A stretch of DNA of 64,000 nt from Erwinia mallotivora (GTDB taxonomy: Bacteria > Pseudomonadota > Gammaproteobacteria > Enterobacterales > Enterobacteriaceae): contig NZ_JFHN01000053.1 of the NCBI RefSeq assembly GCF_000590885.1, positions 1-64,000 of the forward strand. The letters run 5' to 3'. Below are positions 50,191-60,502 of this stretch, one piece after another. The translations under genes were made by a program, and so were the position numbers. A model generated the notes under the pieces. The model was given only the letters and a program-made list of their open reading frames with translations, had not been told where the DNA came from and searched no databases. Each line of letters opens with the position of its first letter. Positions within the stretch are counted from its first letter, which is position 1.

Positions 50191-51156
50191 TTACAGCACA
50201 CTGCCCAACGTCTGACGCAGATAGGCACCGGCGCCGAGCAGGCCTGGCTGATCGTGGGTGATCAGATATACCGGGATATCGCAGACATAGTCGCGAAAGC
50301 GACCTTTGTCTTCAAAGGCGGCGCGGAAGCCAGAGGCTTTAAAAAAGTCGAGGAAGCGTGGCACAATGCCACCCGCAATATAAACGCCGCCAAAAGTCCC
50401 CAGATTCAGCGCAAGATTACCGCCAAAACGCCCCATGATGACACAGAACAGAGAGAGCGCCCGGCGGCAATCCGTGCAGCTGTCGTCGAGTGCGCGCTGA
50501 GAAACATCTTTAGGCTTAAGGTTTTCCGGCACCCGGTCATCTGATTTGACAATTGCCCGGTACAGATTGACCAGCCCGGCTCCGGACAGAACTCGCTCCA
50601 CCGAGACATGCCCCAACTCAGCACGTAACACTTCCAGAATCTGATCTTCTTCATCGCTGTTGGCGGCGAAATCGACGTGGCCTCCCTCCCCCGGCAGGCT
50701 CACCCAGCGCTTATCAACATGCACCAGATGCGCAACGCCCAGCCCGGTACCTGCACCATAGACCGCTACAGGTTTATCCTTCACCGCCTCTTTACCGCCA
50801 AACTGCAAGACATCCTCCGCAGAAAGCACAGGGATTGCCATTGAAACAGCGGTGAAGTCATTAATGATTTCGAGATGCTCAAAACCGAGATTGTCTTTCA
50901 TTTTGCTGGTTGAGAAAGCCCAGTCATGATTGGTCATCTCGACCCAGTCGCCGGTGATCGGACAGGCAATGGCAATACAACCATCGGTCACATCCTGCTT
51001 TTGCTCGTCAAGATAGAAACGGATCACGGCTTCAAGATTGTCATAGTCTGCTGTGGGAAACGTTTTGGCTTGTGAGATGGCACCATTTTCAACATCACAC
51101 AGTGCGAGGCGGGCATTGGTTCCGCCGACATCACCTACCAAAGCATATTTAGTCAT
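50191..51156 (-). CDS. glk: Glucokinase Glk
   Basis: ATP-dependent glucokinase, 321 residues as in E. coli. Phosphate-binding [10 protein letters not shown] at the N-terminus, catalytic base region [33 protein letters not shown] and [13 protein letters not shown]. Supplies glucose 6-phosphate from internal glucose, including that released by TreC. Confidence 0.96.
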   Translation of the reverse strand: MTKYALVGDVGGTNARLALCDVENGAISQAKTFPTADYDNLEAVIRFYLDEQKQDVTDGCIAIACPITGDWVEMTNHDWAFSTSKMKDNLGFEHLEIINDFTAVSMAIPVLSAEDVLQFGGKEAVKDKPVAVYGAGTGLGVAHLVHVDKRWVSLPGEGGHVDFAANSDEEDQILEVLRAELGHVSVERVLSGAGLVNLYRAIVKSDDRVPENLKPKDVSQRALDDSCTDCRRALSLFCVIMGRFGGNLALNLGTFGGVYIAGGIVPRFLDFFKASGFRAAFEDKGRFRDYVCDIPVYLITHDQPGLLGAGAYLRQTLGSVL

Positions 51157-51512
51157 TATTGTTTTACTCCGCTTGCGTAATCAGAACACATCATAAATTT
51201 CCCCCACTCAAACGACAACGCTCACCTTACACGGGTGAGCGGAAAGTCACGCTGTAACCATTCACCATACCTTTCACATCAACGATTGCCCACGGGCATC
51301 AATCTGAATTCTTTGCTCAGACTGGCACTATCTGTTGATATCAGGAAAAAACGATAGCCTGTTACCTGTTAATTTTACCGGCAAAATGCTGAGCAGTTGT
51401 GCTGAAGCGACCGGTTGATCAGATTGCGATCGACAGCGCGATATGCTTCGATGTAAACGTATACACTGCTGTTTTCATCACTGATACCCACGTTATCGCA
51501 CAGGATCTCTTC
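51157..51512. other. glk / aldo-keto reductase divergent region
   Basis: 356 bp with the promoters of two divergent genes. An imperfect repeat GTAAACGTATAC lies near 51451, weakly reminiscent of LacI-family operators. Nothing firm. Confidence 0.35.
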
Positions 51513-52502
51513 ATGGTTTATCAACCGGACAGGAAACGCTACCAGACAATGACCTACCACCGCTGTGGACAAAGCGGGCTGAAGCTTCCCGCCGTGTCGC
51601 TCGGTTTGTGGCACAATTTCGGCGACAGCACCAGAGTCGACAACAGCCGCGAGCTGCTGCGACACGCATTTGATAACGGCATCACCCATTTTGATCTGGC
51701 CAATAACTATGGCCCGCCTCCCGGATCGGCAGAAGAAAACTTTGGCCGCATTCTGCGCCAGGATTTCCACGCGCTGCGCGATGAGCTGATTATCTCCTCT
51801 AAAGCAGGTTATACCATGTGGGACGGCCCTTATGGTGACTGGGGTTCCCGTAAGTATCTGATTGCCAGTCTTAATCAAAGCCTTAAGCGCATGGGGCTGG
51901 ACTATGTGGATATTTTTTACCACCATCGTCCGGACCCGGAAACGCCACTGGAAGAAACGATGACCGCGCTGGACCACATCGTGCGTCAGGGCAAGGCGCT
52001 TTATATCGCCCTGTCTAACTATCCGGCTGAGCTGGCAGATAAAGCAATCGTCATGCTGCGTGAACTGGGCACCCCGTGCCTTATTCATCAGCCCAAATAT
52101 TCAATGTTTGAGCGCACGCCGGAAAATGGCCTGCTGGATGTATTGCAGAAACATGGGACAGGCTGCATTGCCTTTTCTCCGCTGGCGGGCGGCATATTAA
52201 CCGATCGCTATTTACAGGGTATTCCGCAAGATTCACGCGTTGCCAGCGGCAGTCAGTTCCTCAATGACAGCCAGTTGACGCCAGAAAAGATGGATAAGGT
52301 GCGTCAGTTGAATACGCTCGCTCAGCAGCGGGGGCAGAAACTTTCACAAATGGCGCTGGCCTGGGTGCTGCGTGGCAGTCGAGTCACCTCAGTACTTATT
52401 GGCGCCAGTAAAACCGCTCAGATTGATGATGCGGTGGGTATGCTCCATCAGCGTGAGTTCAGCCAGACCGAACTGGACAGCATTGAGGCGATACTGCGTT
52501 AA
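51513..52502 (+). CDS. yghZ: L-glyceraldehyde 3-phosphate reductase-type aldo-keto reductase
   Basis: A 329-residue AKR close to E. coli YghZ (346 aa), which reduces L-glyceraldehyde 3-phosphate and methylglyoxal. Shared blocks: LGLWHNFGD, FDLANNYGPPPGSAEENFGR (catalytic Asp and Tyr), ISSKAGYTMWDGPYGDWGSR (Lys), YHHRPDPETPLEET and VLIGASKTAQ for NADPH. The ATG at 51513 has AGGA 8 nt upstream. The C-terminus is shorter than in YghZ. Confidence 0.87.
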   Translation: MVYQPDRKRYQTMTYHRCGQSGLKLPAVSLGLWHNFGDSTRVDNSRELLRHAFDNGITHFDLANNYGPPPGSAEENFGRILRQDFHALRDELIISSKAGYTMWDGPYGDWGSRKYLIASLNQSLKRMGLDYVDIFYHHRPDPETPLEETMTALDHIVRQGKALYIALSNYPAELADKAIVMLRELGTPCLIHQPKYSMFERTPENGLLDVLQKHGTGCIAFSPLAGGILTDRYLQGIPQDSRVASGSQFLNDSQLTPEKMDKVRQLNTLAQQRGQKLSQMALAWVLRGSRVTSVLIGASKTAQIDDAVGMLHQREFSQTELDSIEAILR

Positions 52503-52657
52503 TCTTTGCTCCGCCGTACATCGCGGCGGAGCGTTGCGGAAAATTCCCAATTCCACTCCCCTTTCGCCTTTTAAGATTTGCCCAGGCGTAACCATCGTTA
52601 TCTCTTTTATATGCTGCCAGCACGGTGGAGATGTCACGCCGCTGATAAGGAGACAAC

Positions 52658-53029
52658 ATGAAACGACTCATTCTTCTGGCCACCTTACTGGCAGGTTTAT
52701 CTCCGTTAGCACTGCACACAGCACAGGCCGACAGTGCGAGAATTATGCTGGCACCTGGCGTTGAATTACATATCGGCGATCGCGATCCCTACGGTCGCTA
52801 CTGGGATGGTGGAGGCTGGCGCGACCCGCGTGACTGGCATGATAATTATCGTTACGACGAGGGACGCTGGTGGCGTTATCAGGAATGGCGTCGTCGTGAG
52901 GAATGGCGTCAACAGGAAGAGTGGCGCCGCCATGAAGAGATGCGTCGTCGACACGAGTGGGAACGGGAGCACAGATGGCACGAACGTGAACGCTATTACG
53001 ACGATCGCGATGAGGGTGGCTGGCGCTAA
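52658..53029 (+). CDS. ypeC: YpeC-like DUF2502 periplasmic protein
   Basis: A 123-residue protein with a signal peptide (ending AQA near residue 24). LHIGDRDPYGRYWDGGGWRD matches E. coli YpeC (DUF2502), which also flanks mntH. The rest is a low-complexity Arg/Trp/Glu/His tail (WRRREEWRQQEEWRRHEE). Function unknown. AAGGAG precedes the ATG. Confidence 0.85.
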   Translation: MKRLILLATLLAGLSPLALHTAQADSARIMLAPGVELHIGDRDPYGRYWDGGGWRDPRDWHDNYRYDEGRWWRYQEWRRREEWRQQEEWRRHEEMRRRHEWEREHRWHERERYYDDRDEGGWR

Positions 53030-53060
53030 TCCTTAATGATCAGAACCACATTTTGCTGAG

Positions 53061-53087
53061 GAAAGCCGCCTTTAACCGGCGGCTTTC
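53061..53087. terminator. Terminator between ypeC and mntH
   Basis: GAAAGCCGCC pairs perfectly with GGCGGCTTTC across 7 nt, between convergent ypeC and mntH. Confidence 0.75.
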
Positions 53088-53097
53088 ACCGTTGTCA

Positions 53098-54327
53098 TCA
53101 CACCATCGACACCAGCAGATAGAGATTAAGCGCCACCACCACGACCACGATCACCCTGCCGACATTTTGCATCAGGGGTGAATTAACCATATCGCCCATC
53201 AGCTCGCGATTGCCGGTAAAAGCCAGCAGTGGAACCAACGCCAGCGCAATGCCAAAACTGAGCAGAACCTGGCTCATCACCAGAATACGTGTCGGTTCCC
53301 AGCCCGCCATAATGACAATAAATGAGGGCAGCATGGTCACCACACGACGGACCAGCAATGGAATCCGTATATGAATAAAGCCCTGCATAACCACCTGGCC
53401 CGCCATGGTGCCTACCACGGTTGAAGAGAGCCCGGCCGCCAACAGGCTCAGACCAAAGACCAGTGACGCCGCCCGACCCAACAGGGGATCGAGTGTCAGA
53501 TAGGCCTGGTCCAGATCGGCAATACCGGTGTGGCCGCTGAAATGAAACGCCGCTGCTGCGGTCGCCATCATCGCCAGATTGACAAATCCCGCGATGGTCA
53601 TGGCAATCGCCACATCAAGTTTGGTGGAGGAGTAATGTTCTGCGCGCGTGCCACCATCCGGGCTTTGCGTCAACGATGAGTGCAGATAGATAACATGCGG
53701 CATGATGGTCGCACCCAGCACACCCGCAGCAAGCAGAACCGCGTCAGCGGTGGGTAGCGAGGGAACGACAACGCCCTGCATCAGGGCACCGATCTTCGGC
53801 TGCGAGAAAAACAGCTCTAAAACGTAGGCAGCGGCCACAAACAGTAAAAGACCGCCTATCAGCAGCTCCAGCGGCTTTTCCCCTCTTTTCTGGAGCATCA
53901 GAATAAGAAAAGTGACCACACCGGTTAACACCGCGCCCTGCAACAGGCTGATGCCAAAAATCAATTTAAAACCTATTGCCGCACCAATAAACTCAGCCAG
54001 ATCGGTTGCCATGGCGATGATTTCGGCCTGCACCCAGTAAAACCATACGGCAGGACGTGGAAAGCGGTCACGGATGTGTTCAGCAAGGTTTTTCCCCGTG
54101 GCTATCCCCAGTTTGGCCGACATCAGTTGAATGACCATCGCCATTATGTTGGCCCAGACCACCACCCATAACAGTTTGTAGCCATAGGATGCTCCGGCCT
54201 GGATATTGGTGGCAAAGTTTCCCGGATCGATATAGCCGATGGCAGCAATGAAAGCTGGCCCCATTAGCGCAAATTTGATTTTTCGGGAGCTACGAACCGT
54301 TTGCTCCACAGTGCGGCCTTCGGACAT
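53098..54327 (-). CDS. mntH: Mn2+/H+ symporter MntH (Nramp)
   Basis: Proton-coupled manganese importer with 11 membrane segments. The start at 54327 (AGGGG 7-8 nt upstream) gives 409 residues, close to E. coli MntH (412). Metal-binding DPGNFATN in TM1 and MPHVIYLHS in TM6 are intact. Fur and MntR sites lie upstream, as expected for a gene repressed by iron and manganese. Confidence 0.96.
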   Translation of the reverse strand: MSEGRTVEQTVRSSRKIKFALMGPAFIAAIGYIDPGNFATNIQAGASYGYKLLWVVVWANIMAMVIQLMSAKLGIATGKNLAEHIRDRFPRPAVWFYWVQAEIIAMATDLAEFIGAAIGFKLIFGISLLQGAVLTGVVTFLILMLQKRGEKPLELLIGGLLLFVAAAYVLELFFSQPKIGALMQGVVVPSLPTADAVLLAAGVLGATIMPHVIYLHSSLTQSPDGGTRAEHYSSTKLDVAIAMTIAGFVNLAMMATAAAAFHFSGHTGIADLDQAYLTLDPLLGRAASLVFGLSLLAAGLSSTVVGTMAGQVVMQGFIHIRIPLLVRRVVTMLPSFIVIMAGWEPTRILVMSQVLLSFGIALALVPLLAFTGNRELMGDMVNSPLMQNVGRVIVVVVVALNLYLLVSMV

Positions 54328-54372
54328 AGACTTACCCCTGCTATACACCTGATATGAGTATTGTCTTTAAAA

Positions 54373-54387
54373 TGATAATGATTATCA
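54373..54387 (-). promoter_or_regulatory. Fur box upstream of mntH
   Basis: TGATAAT-G-ATTATCA is a perfect 7-1-7 Fur inverted repeat, 46 bp before the mntH start. Confidence 0.8.
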
Positions 54388-54436
54388 AGCGCATTTAAAC
54401 AGGTTTTCCTGATTGCTATGATAGCCAGTACTAATA

Positions 54437-54456
54437 AATATAGCACTGGCTATATT
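54437..54456 (-). promoter_or_regulatory. MntR box upstream of mntH
   Basis: AATATAGC-ACTG-GCTATATT has perfect 8-bp arms and closely matches the MntR site of E. coli mntH (AACATAGC-N4-GCTATGTT). It lies 110 bp before the start. Confidence 0.78.
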
Positions 54457-54693
54457 CACCGTTAAACTACGCCATTGCCAACATCTCAGCAACAGTTTTT
54501 ACTTTAGGGTAAAAAAGATAACCTCACAACATGATGGGTGATTTTTTAAACAGCAGATCAAAGTTACAAAATCAGATGATTCTCAACGGCGCGCAATAGG
54601 TAATTGTTATATTGCGGAATAGATCTCGTTTTTCTGTAACCCGTTACATAGAATGTGCAGCGAAATATAACAGCCTTCAAATTTGGAGCAATC

Positions 54694-55878
54694 ATGTCCC
54701 GCATTCTGCATTTTGCTTTGGCGCTGGTTGTCGTGACCCTGCTGGCCTTGCTGGTCAGCAGCGATCGCAAAAACATTCGCGTACGTTTTATTATACAGCT
54801 TCTGGTTATTGAGGTTCTGCTTGCGTGGTTCTTCCTGAACTCGGAAGTCGGCCTTGGATTCGTAAAAGGTTTTGCGGGTCTGTTCGACAAGCTGTTGGCT
54901 TATGCCGCCCAGGGTACAAATTTCGTTTTTGGTAATATGAATGATAAAGGGTTGGCCTTCTTCTGGCTGAATGTCCTTTGCCCGATTGTGTTTATCTCCG
55001 CACTGATTGGCATTCTGCAACACTTCCGCATCCTGCCGGTTATTATCCGCGCGGTGGGTACCGTGCTGTCGAAGATCAATGGCATGGGCAAACTGGAATC
55101 TTTCAACGCAGTAAGCTCGCTGATTTTGGGACAGTCAGAAAACTTTATTGCCTATAAAGATATTCTGGGAAAAATGTCACAACGCCGCATGTACACCATG
55201 GCCGCAACGGCTATGTCCACCGTTTCGATGTCAATCGTCGGCGCGTACATGACCATGATCCAGCCCAAATATGTTGTGGCAGCGCTTATCCTTAACATGT
55301 TCAGTACTTTTATCGTCCTGTCATTGATCAATCCATACCGCGTGGAACACGAAGAAGACCTGAAGCTGAGTAATTTGCATCAGGGGCAGAGTTTCTTCGA
55401 GATGCTGGGTGAATACATCCTTGCAGGTTTCAAAGTGGCGGTCATCGTCGCCGCCATGCTGATTGGCTTTATTGCATTGATTTCCGGGATTAACGCCCTG
55501 TTTGATGCCATTTTCGGTATCAGCTTCCAGGGCGTGCTGGGTTAAGTGTTTTATCCTTTTGCCTGGATGATGGGTGTACCGGCAGCGGAATCATTGCAGG
55601 TTGGCAGCATTATGGCGACCAAACTGGTATCAAATGAGTTTGTCGCCATGATGGATTTGCAGAAGCTGGCTGGTCACCTCTCCCCTCGCGGCGAAGGCAT
55701 CCTGTCCGTTTTTCTGGTGTCGTTTGCTAACTTCTCTTCAATCGGTATTGTCGCTGGCGCAATTAAAGGCCTGAATGAAGAGCAGGGTAATGTGGTATCG
55801 CGCTTTGGTCTGAAACTGTTGTACGGCTCCACACTGGTCAGTGTGTTATCGGCGTCCATCGCAGGTCTTGTACTGTAA
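54694..55878 (+). pseudogene. nupC: Nucleoside transporter NupC, interrupted by in-frame TAA
   Basis: Concentrative H+/nucleoside symporter. GGAG precedes ATG 54694. The frame matches E. coli NupC from [11 protein letters not shown] through [19 protein letters not shown] to FQGVLG, where a TAA at 55543-55545 replaces the Tyr codon of FQGILGYIFYP. The same frame continues without a gap: [38 protein letters not shown] and [13 protein letters not shown] to 55878. The stop removes about 110 C-terminal residues with conserved transport segments. A GTG follows the stop, so reinitiation is conceivable. A single-base sequencing error is equally possible. Confidence 0.9.
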
Positions 55879-55894
55879 GCCATTGCAGAAAGAC

Positions 55895-55929
55895 AAAGGC
55901 GGCCCGGCTAATCAGGCCGCCTTTTTATT
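55895..55929 (+). terminator. nupC terminator
   Basis: AAAGGCGGCC pairs with GGCCGCCTTT across 10 nt, followed by T's, 16 bp after the nupC stop. Confidence 0.8.
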
Positions 55930-56073
55930 GCACTTTCCGTCTTGCATCATTTCTCTGATAATGGCTACAGGATGGCTGTCACCGATGGATAAGTGACGAT
56001 GGCGGGCAGTGGGAAATAAAACGGAAGTCTGAACAGACCTGATAACGCTGATTGCTTAACGTATTATTTTGAA

Positions 56074-56100
56074 TACAAAAAAACCCTGCCAGGCAGGGTT
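56074..56100 (-). terminator. Terminator of the tRNA-Ala operon
   Basis: AACCCTGCC/GGCAGGGTT stem (56082-56100) with a run of T on the minus strand, immediately downstream of the second transcribed tRNA-Ala. Confidence 0.78.
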
Positions 56101-56111
56101 CTTTTTAAATC

Positions 56112-56187
<76 letters not shown>

Positions 56188-56229
56188 AATAATACCGTTT
56201 TATCAGTTTCAGATTTATTAGTGAAAATC

Positions 56230-56305
<76 letters not shown>

Positions 56306-56338
56306 AAACTGATAAACCATGTCATCCTGACGGCGGGC

Positions 56339-56367
56339 ATAATATGAAACAGTGCCGGTGGTGTCAA
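56339..56367 (-). promoter_or_regulatory. Promoter of the tRNA-Ala operon
   Basis: Minus strand TTGACA (56362-56367), 17-bp spacer, TATTAT (56339-56344), then a GC-rich discriminator typical of stringently controlled stable-RNA promoters. Confidence 0.85.
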
Positions 56368-56724
56368 CGGCAAATTATCATTCCAGGATCAATCGCTGAA
56401 AAAGGCGTCAACACATTAAAAAAACCCGCTTTTTAAAATGCCTGCTGCCGTATGAATGTCTACAGCAACACGAATCCGCTGCAAAATGTAGCCCCCCAAC
56501 CTGCAATCATTCTTTCTGTGCGGGCACGTTCTGGCTAAGATGGAAATAATGTAAACAGGCTGTTATTTATATCTTTTTCGATGCTTTTTTTTGTTAATTC
56601 CTCATACAAAACTGCCCACGTTTTAACAGACCCTGACCCTTCCCAGGCTGAACGTGCGCTTTCTCAGCGCAACAGTTTCGTTTTTTTTCTTTTTAACACC
56701 GACTACACATTGTTCAGAGCGACT

Positions 56725-57514
56725 ATGTCCCTCAATCAACCTGGAGAGATAGCGGCAGTCGTCATCCATTCTGGCGTAGCCAAAAGTCATTTATTCATTT
56801 CTTCCATCCTGATCCTCGGTTTTCTGGCGGGTGCCTTTATTGCCACCGGATTTCTGTTAGATATCCATGTAATTAATCAGCCGCCTGCCGACTGCGGCTC
56901 ATTTAGCAGTCTGTCAGGCGCGGTGATGTTTCCGGTCGGTATTATCCCCACCATACTGGCCGGAGGAGAGCTCCTGACCGGCAATATGATGGTAATGCCA
57001 GTGGCCTGGTTTGCCTGTCAGATCGGTGTCTTAAGTGTGTCTGGTAACTGGTTTTGGGTCACCCTTGCCAACTTCATCGGTAGTGTGGCGGTAGCGTGGT
57101 TTTTTTTGCCATCTGCTGGGTATAACGGAAGGTGACTATCTTAAGAAGAGTGCCGCTATCGCCAATGCCAAAATACATGCAGATTTTATCCACGCATTTA
57201 TTTCCGGTATCGGCTGTAACTGGCTGGTTTGCCTGGCAACCTGGCTGGCTTTTGCCAGTAAATATGTGATGGGTAAAATTTTAGGAATGTGGTTCCCGGT
57301 TATGGCATTTGTCGCTATCGGTTTTCAGCACGTAGTCGCCAATATGTTCATTATCCCCGCAGCCATTTTCGCCGAACAACTGAACTGGGCTGACTATTTC
57401 CCTGATTTTGTCGCGGTATTCCTGGGTAATACCGTTGGCGGCGCTGTTTTTGTTGGCCTGGTTTATTACATGGCCTGGCGACCACAAAAAAGCACTGCAT
57501 CTGCCACACGCTGA
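56725..57514 (+). pseudogene. FNT-family formate/nitrite channel, frameshifted in a T8 tract
   Basis: The first frame (from ATG 56725) encodes the first half of an FNT channel, with ILAGGELLTGNMM and ANFIGSVAVAWFF. It runs out after T8 at 57100-57107. With seven T's it continues CHLLGITEGDYLKKSAAI, then HAFISGIGCNWLVCLATW, GFQHVVANMFIIP and GNTVGGAVFVGLVYYMAW to 57514, a full-length product of about 262 residues. FNT channels carry formate, nitrite or hydrosulfide. The indel may be sequencing error, phase variation or decay. Confidence 0.85.
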
Positions 57515-57655
57515 GAGTTGACTCTCCTGCTAATAAACGGAGGGAGTCCTGTTTTTTCCCCTGTCATTCTGATTAGTCCTTTCTGTTAGTTGTTCACACA
57601 ACAATTTGCTGTAATATGTACCTGTTACAAATCAACGCAAAAAGGATATTGCATA

Positions 57656-58015
57656 GTGAAAAAGGAATGGTTGACGCCTGAAGAACTGGCGCAGGAAACG
57701 GGTTTCAGTCGGCAGACGATCAATAAATGGGTTAAGAAAGAGCAATGGACAACGGTGCCCAAACCCGGTGTTCAGGGTGGTAAAGCCCGGATGATCCACA
57801 TTGATGAAAATGTCAGAAACTTTTTGAAGTCGACCCGACACGTTGCTGAGCCAACCGCCACCTACCGCGTAACACAAAACTCTCTGCCCGCTCTGTTGAT
57901 GACCTCGATTCAACAAATGAACACGGAAGAGCAGGAACAACTTTACTCATTGCTGTTACGTGAAGGTATTCAGGGCATGCTGCTTCGACTGGATATAAGC
58001 CAGTCTGAAAAGTAG
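57656..58015 (+). CDS. yfeC: YfeC-like HTH DNA-binding protein
   Basis: A 119-residue protein with an N-terminal Mu-repressor-type winged HTH: LTPEELAQETGFSRQTINKW and KPGVQGGKARMIHI, matching E. coli YfeC in the same place beside gltX. Starts at GTG with AAGGAT about 8-9 nt upstream. Target genes unknown. A strong terminator follows. Confidence 0.87.
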   Translation: MKKEWLTPEELAQETGFSRQTINKWVKKEQWTTVPKPGVQGGKARMIHIDENVRNFLKSTRHVAEPTATYRVTQNSLPALLMTSIQQMNTEEQEQLYSLLLREGIQGMLLRLDISQSEK

Positions 58016-58060
58016 AAATGAACTGAAACAGATTGATCGGGCGGCAGTGCCGAAATGAGA

Positions 58061-58094
58061 AAATCCGGAAATGTAGCATTTCCGGATTTTTTTT
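58061..58094 (+). terminator. yfeC terminator
   Basis: AAATCCGGAAATG pairs perfectly with CATTTCCGGATTT around a TAG loop, followed by T's. Confidence 0.88.
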
Positions 58095-58123
58095 ATGCGT
58101 ATGACGGAAATAATGCGCAAAGC

Positions 58124-58156
58124 AAAAAAAAAGCCAGTCAGCTTTAACCGACTGGC
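58124..58156 (-). terminator. gltX terminator
   Basis: Minus strand GCCAGTC...GACTGGC stem followed by nine T (complement of A9, 58124-58132), just past the gltX stop. Confidence 0.85.
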
Positions 58157-58193
58157 ATCAGACCCTGAGATCACTTTATTACTTTTGCCGGAA

Positions 58194-59609
58194 TTAAGCC
58201 TGCGCTTCACGCTCCGCAATGAAAGCCAGTGCTTTTTCAATACGGGCAATGGCGCGGGACTGGCCTATTGCCTGTACCGTGACGTCCAGTGCCGGGGACT
58301 GACCGGCACCGGTCACTGCAACACGCAGCGGCATCCCCACTTTGCCCATGCCCACTTCCAACTGATCGGCCGCAGCCTGAATGGCCTGATGGACATTTTC
58401 AGCCGTCCATTCAGTAATGGCAGTTAGTTTATCCCGCACGACCTCCAGCGGCTGACGCGCTACCGGCCGCAGATGCTTTTTAGCAGCATCGGCATCAAAC
58501 TCATTGAAATCTTCGTAAAAGTAACGGCAACTTCCGGCCATCTCTTTCAACGTTTTGCAACGCTCGCCCAGCAGCCTGACGAGTTGAGCCAGTTCAGGTC
58601 CGGTACGGGTGTCGATGTTTTCCTGTTCAATATGCCATTGCAAATGGGTGGCAACATATTCCGGGGCAAGGCTGTTGATGTAATGGTGGTTCAGCCACTG
58701 TAGCTTTTCCGTATTAAATGCGCTGGCAGATTTGCTCACCGCATCCAGATCGAATAGTTGCTTCATCTCTTCAGTGCTGAAAATTTCCTGGTCACCGTGG
58801 GACCAGCCCAGCCGCACCAGATAATTGAGCAGCGCTTCTGGCAGATAGCCGTCATCGCGATACTGCATCACGCCTACGGCACCGTGACGCTTGGACAGTT
58901 TTTTGCCGTCGTCGCACAGGATCATCGAAACGTGAGCATATACAGGCACTTCAGCCCCAATCGCTTTCAGAATATTGATCTGTCGTGGCGTGTTATTAAT
59001 GTGATCTTCACCACGGATCACGTGGGTGATCTGCATATCCCAGTCATCAATCACCACGCAAAAATTATAGGTAGGCGCTCCGTCAGTGCGGCGAATAATC
59101 AGATCATCCAGTTCCTGATTGCTGAATTCGATTGGGCCACGGATCTGGTCGTCGAAAATAACCGAGCCTTCCTGTGGATTGCGAAAACGCACCACGCAGG
59201 GTTCATCATCCGCATGCGATTCGTGGCTGTCGCGGCAGCGACCGTCGTAACGAGGTTTTTCATTGTTAGCCATCTGCTCTTCACGCAGCGCGTCCAGACG
59301 CTCTTTTGAGCAGTAGCATTTGTAGGCCGTCCCCGCTTGCAACATCTCATCAATCACCGCGTTGTAGCGATCAAAGCGTTTAGTCTGATAGTACGGACCC
59401 TCATCCCAGTCGAGGCTGAGCCAGTTCATGCCATCCATAATCGCGTCGATCGCCTGCTGGGTAGAGCGTTCCAGATCGGTATCTTCAATACGCAGCACAA
59501 ACTCGCCGCCGTGATTGCGGGCAAACAGCCATGAGTAAAGTGCGGTGCGAGCGCCACCGACGTGCAGATAGCCGGTCGGGCTGGGTGCGAAGCGGGTTTT
59601 AATTTTCAT
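58194..59609 (-). CDS. gltX: Glutamyl-tRNA synthetase GltX
   Basis: Class I synthetase, 471 residues as in E. coli. HIGH-type motif in [15 protein letters not shown] near the N-terminus and KLSKRHGA as the KMSKS-type motif. CxC...C zinc-like residues appear at [11 protein letters not shown] and GRCRDSH. Divergent from the Val/Lys tRNA operon. Confidence 0.97.
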   Translation of the reverse strand: MKIKTRFAPSPTGYLHVGGARTALYSWLFARNHGGEFVLRIEDTDLERSTQQAIDAIMDGMNWLSLDWDEGPYYQTKRFDRYNAVIDEMLQAGTAYKCYCSKERLDALREEQMANNEKPRYDGRCRDSHESHADDEPCVVRFRNPQEGSVIFDDQIRGPIEFSNQELDDLIIRRTDGAPTYNFCVVIDDWDMQITHVIRGEDHINNTPRQINILKAIGAEVPVYAHVSMILCDDGKKLSKRHGAVGVMQYRDDGYLPEALLNYLVRLGWSHGDQEIFSTEEMKQLFDLDAVSKSASAFNTEKLQWLNHHYINSLAPEYVATHLQWHIEQENIDTRTGPELAQLVRLLGERCKTLKEMAGSCRYFYEDFNEFDADAAKKHLRPVARQPLEVVRDKLTAITEWTAENVHQAIQAAADQLEVGMGKVGMPLRVAVTGAGQSPALDVTVQAIGQSRAIARIEKALAFIAEREAQA

Positions 59610-59836
59610 TAACAGCTGCCTTAATTACGCTATCAGAATCGGCTGTCGCCGGAGGTTCTCATAAAGAACAACAAAAAGTGGGCCACATTCTATCACCTGA
59701 GGACGAATCCTCAACGGCATTACCCGGCTTCTGTCCAGTCTTTTCCGGAAAGAGTTCATGATGATGCGGTTTTTACATGAAAGCCCGGGCGTCTGTTTAA
59801 TTTTAAGACGAACGCACTTTTTCGTTTTAAAAAGCG

Positions 59837-59864
59837 TTGACTCATTTCCCGCGATCCCTATAAT
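59837..59864 (+). promoter_or_regulatory. Promoter of the tRNA Val-Val-Lys operon
   Basis: TTGACT (59837-59842), 16-bp spacer, perfect TATAAT (59859-59864), 17 bp before the first tRNA. Confidence 0.87.
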
Positions 59865-59881
59865 GCGACTCCACACAGCGG

Positions 59882-59957
59882 GGGTGATTAGCTCAGTTGG
59901 TAGAGCATCTCCTTTACACGGAGGGGGTCGGCGGTTCGAGCCCGTCATCACCCACCA
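59882..59957 (+). tRNA. tRNA-Val (TAC)
   Basis: 76 nt with CCA. Acceptor GGGTGAT/ATCACCC, anticodon loop TTTACAC (TAC). First tRNA of the operon; identical to the next copy. Confidence 0.97.
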
Positions 59958-59990
59958 TCTCAAATGAAATCTGTTATGAAGTCACGAAGT

Positions 59991-60066
59991 GGGTGATTAG
60001 CTCAGTTGGTAGAGCATCTCCTTTACACGGAGGGGGTCGGCGGTTCGAGCCCGTCATCACCCACCA
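59991..60066 (+). tRNA. tRNA-Val (TAC), second copy
   Basis: Identical in sequence to the copy at 59882. E. coli has three Val copies here; this window has two. Confidence 0.97.
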
Positions 60067-60070
60067 CTTC

Positions 60071-60146
60071 GGGTCGTTAGCTCAGTTGGTAGAGCAGTTG
60101 ACTTTTAATCAATTGGTCGCAGGTTCGAATCCTGCACGACCCACCA
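60071..60146 (+). tRNA. tRNA-Lys (TTT)
   Basis: 76 nt with CCA. Acceptor GGGTCGT/ACGACCC, anticodon loop CTTTTAA (TTT). Its 3' end and terminator are repeated 156 bp downstream. Confidence 0.97.
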
Positions 60147-60346
60147 ATGTAGAAAGGCACCCTAAAGGTGCCTTTTTGCTTTTATAAAATCGTGCAGGGT
60201 TCGAACCTGCCGCAGTTCGAGTCGAACGCAGTGAGACAGCGTTGCCAGCGGCAACGACCCGTAGGGCGAGGCGTAAGCCGAGTCATCCTGCACGACCCAC
60301 CAGTGTAGAAAGGCACCCTGAAGGTGCCTTTTTGCTTTTATAAAAT
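60129..60346 (+). repeat. Direct repeat of tRNA-Lys 3' end and terminator
   Basis: 60129-60190 and 60285-60346 are 62-bp direct repeats with two A/G differences. Each holds the last bases of tRNA-Lys, CCA, and a terminator (AAAGGCACC/GGTGCCTTTTT). The 94 bp between them contain tRNA T-arm-like GCAGGGTTCGAACCTGC and a hairpin CGTTGCC/GGCAACG. This could be a scar of a lost tRNA copy or of an integrated element. Confidence 0.88.
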
Positions 60347-60444
60347 TGTTCTGCACTTGTTTTCCTGTTCCCGGTTATTAGCTCTCTCTGCCTTTAATAA
60401 CCTGACCTTTACTTCTTCCTGTCAAAATTCTTACAATTTACTCA

Positions 60445-60472
60445 TCAAGTCTGCTGCGACATATGCCGATAA
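60445..60472 (+). promoter_or_regulatory. Sigma-28 (FliA) promoter of the FlxA-like gene
   Basis: GCCGATAA (60465-60472) matches the FliA -10 exactly; TCAAGTCT (60445-60452) matches the extended -35 TAAAGTTT at six of eight. It is 31 bp before the start codon. E. coli flxA is sigma-28 dependent. Confidence 0.78.
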
Positions 60473-60502
60473 CCGATCTGGTCTATTACAAAGGAGAAGA
60501 CG

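Noticed and set aside
51448-51462. LacI-type operator before the aldo-keto reductase
   Set aside because: Two mismatched pairs in a 12-bp repeat; too weak to call.
57515-57560. Terminator after the FNT gene
   Set aside because: GACTC/GAGTC arms with mismatches; the T6 run is real, but the stem is unconvincing.
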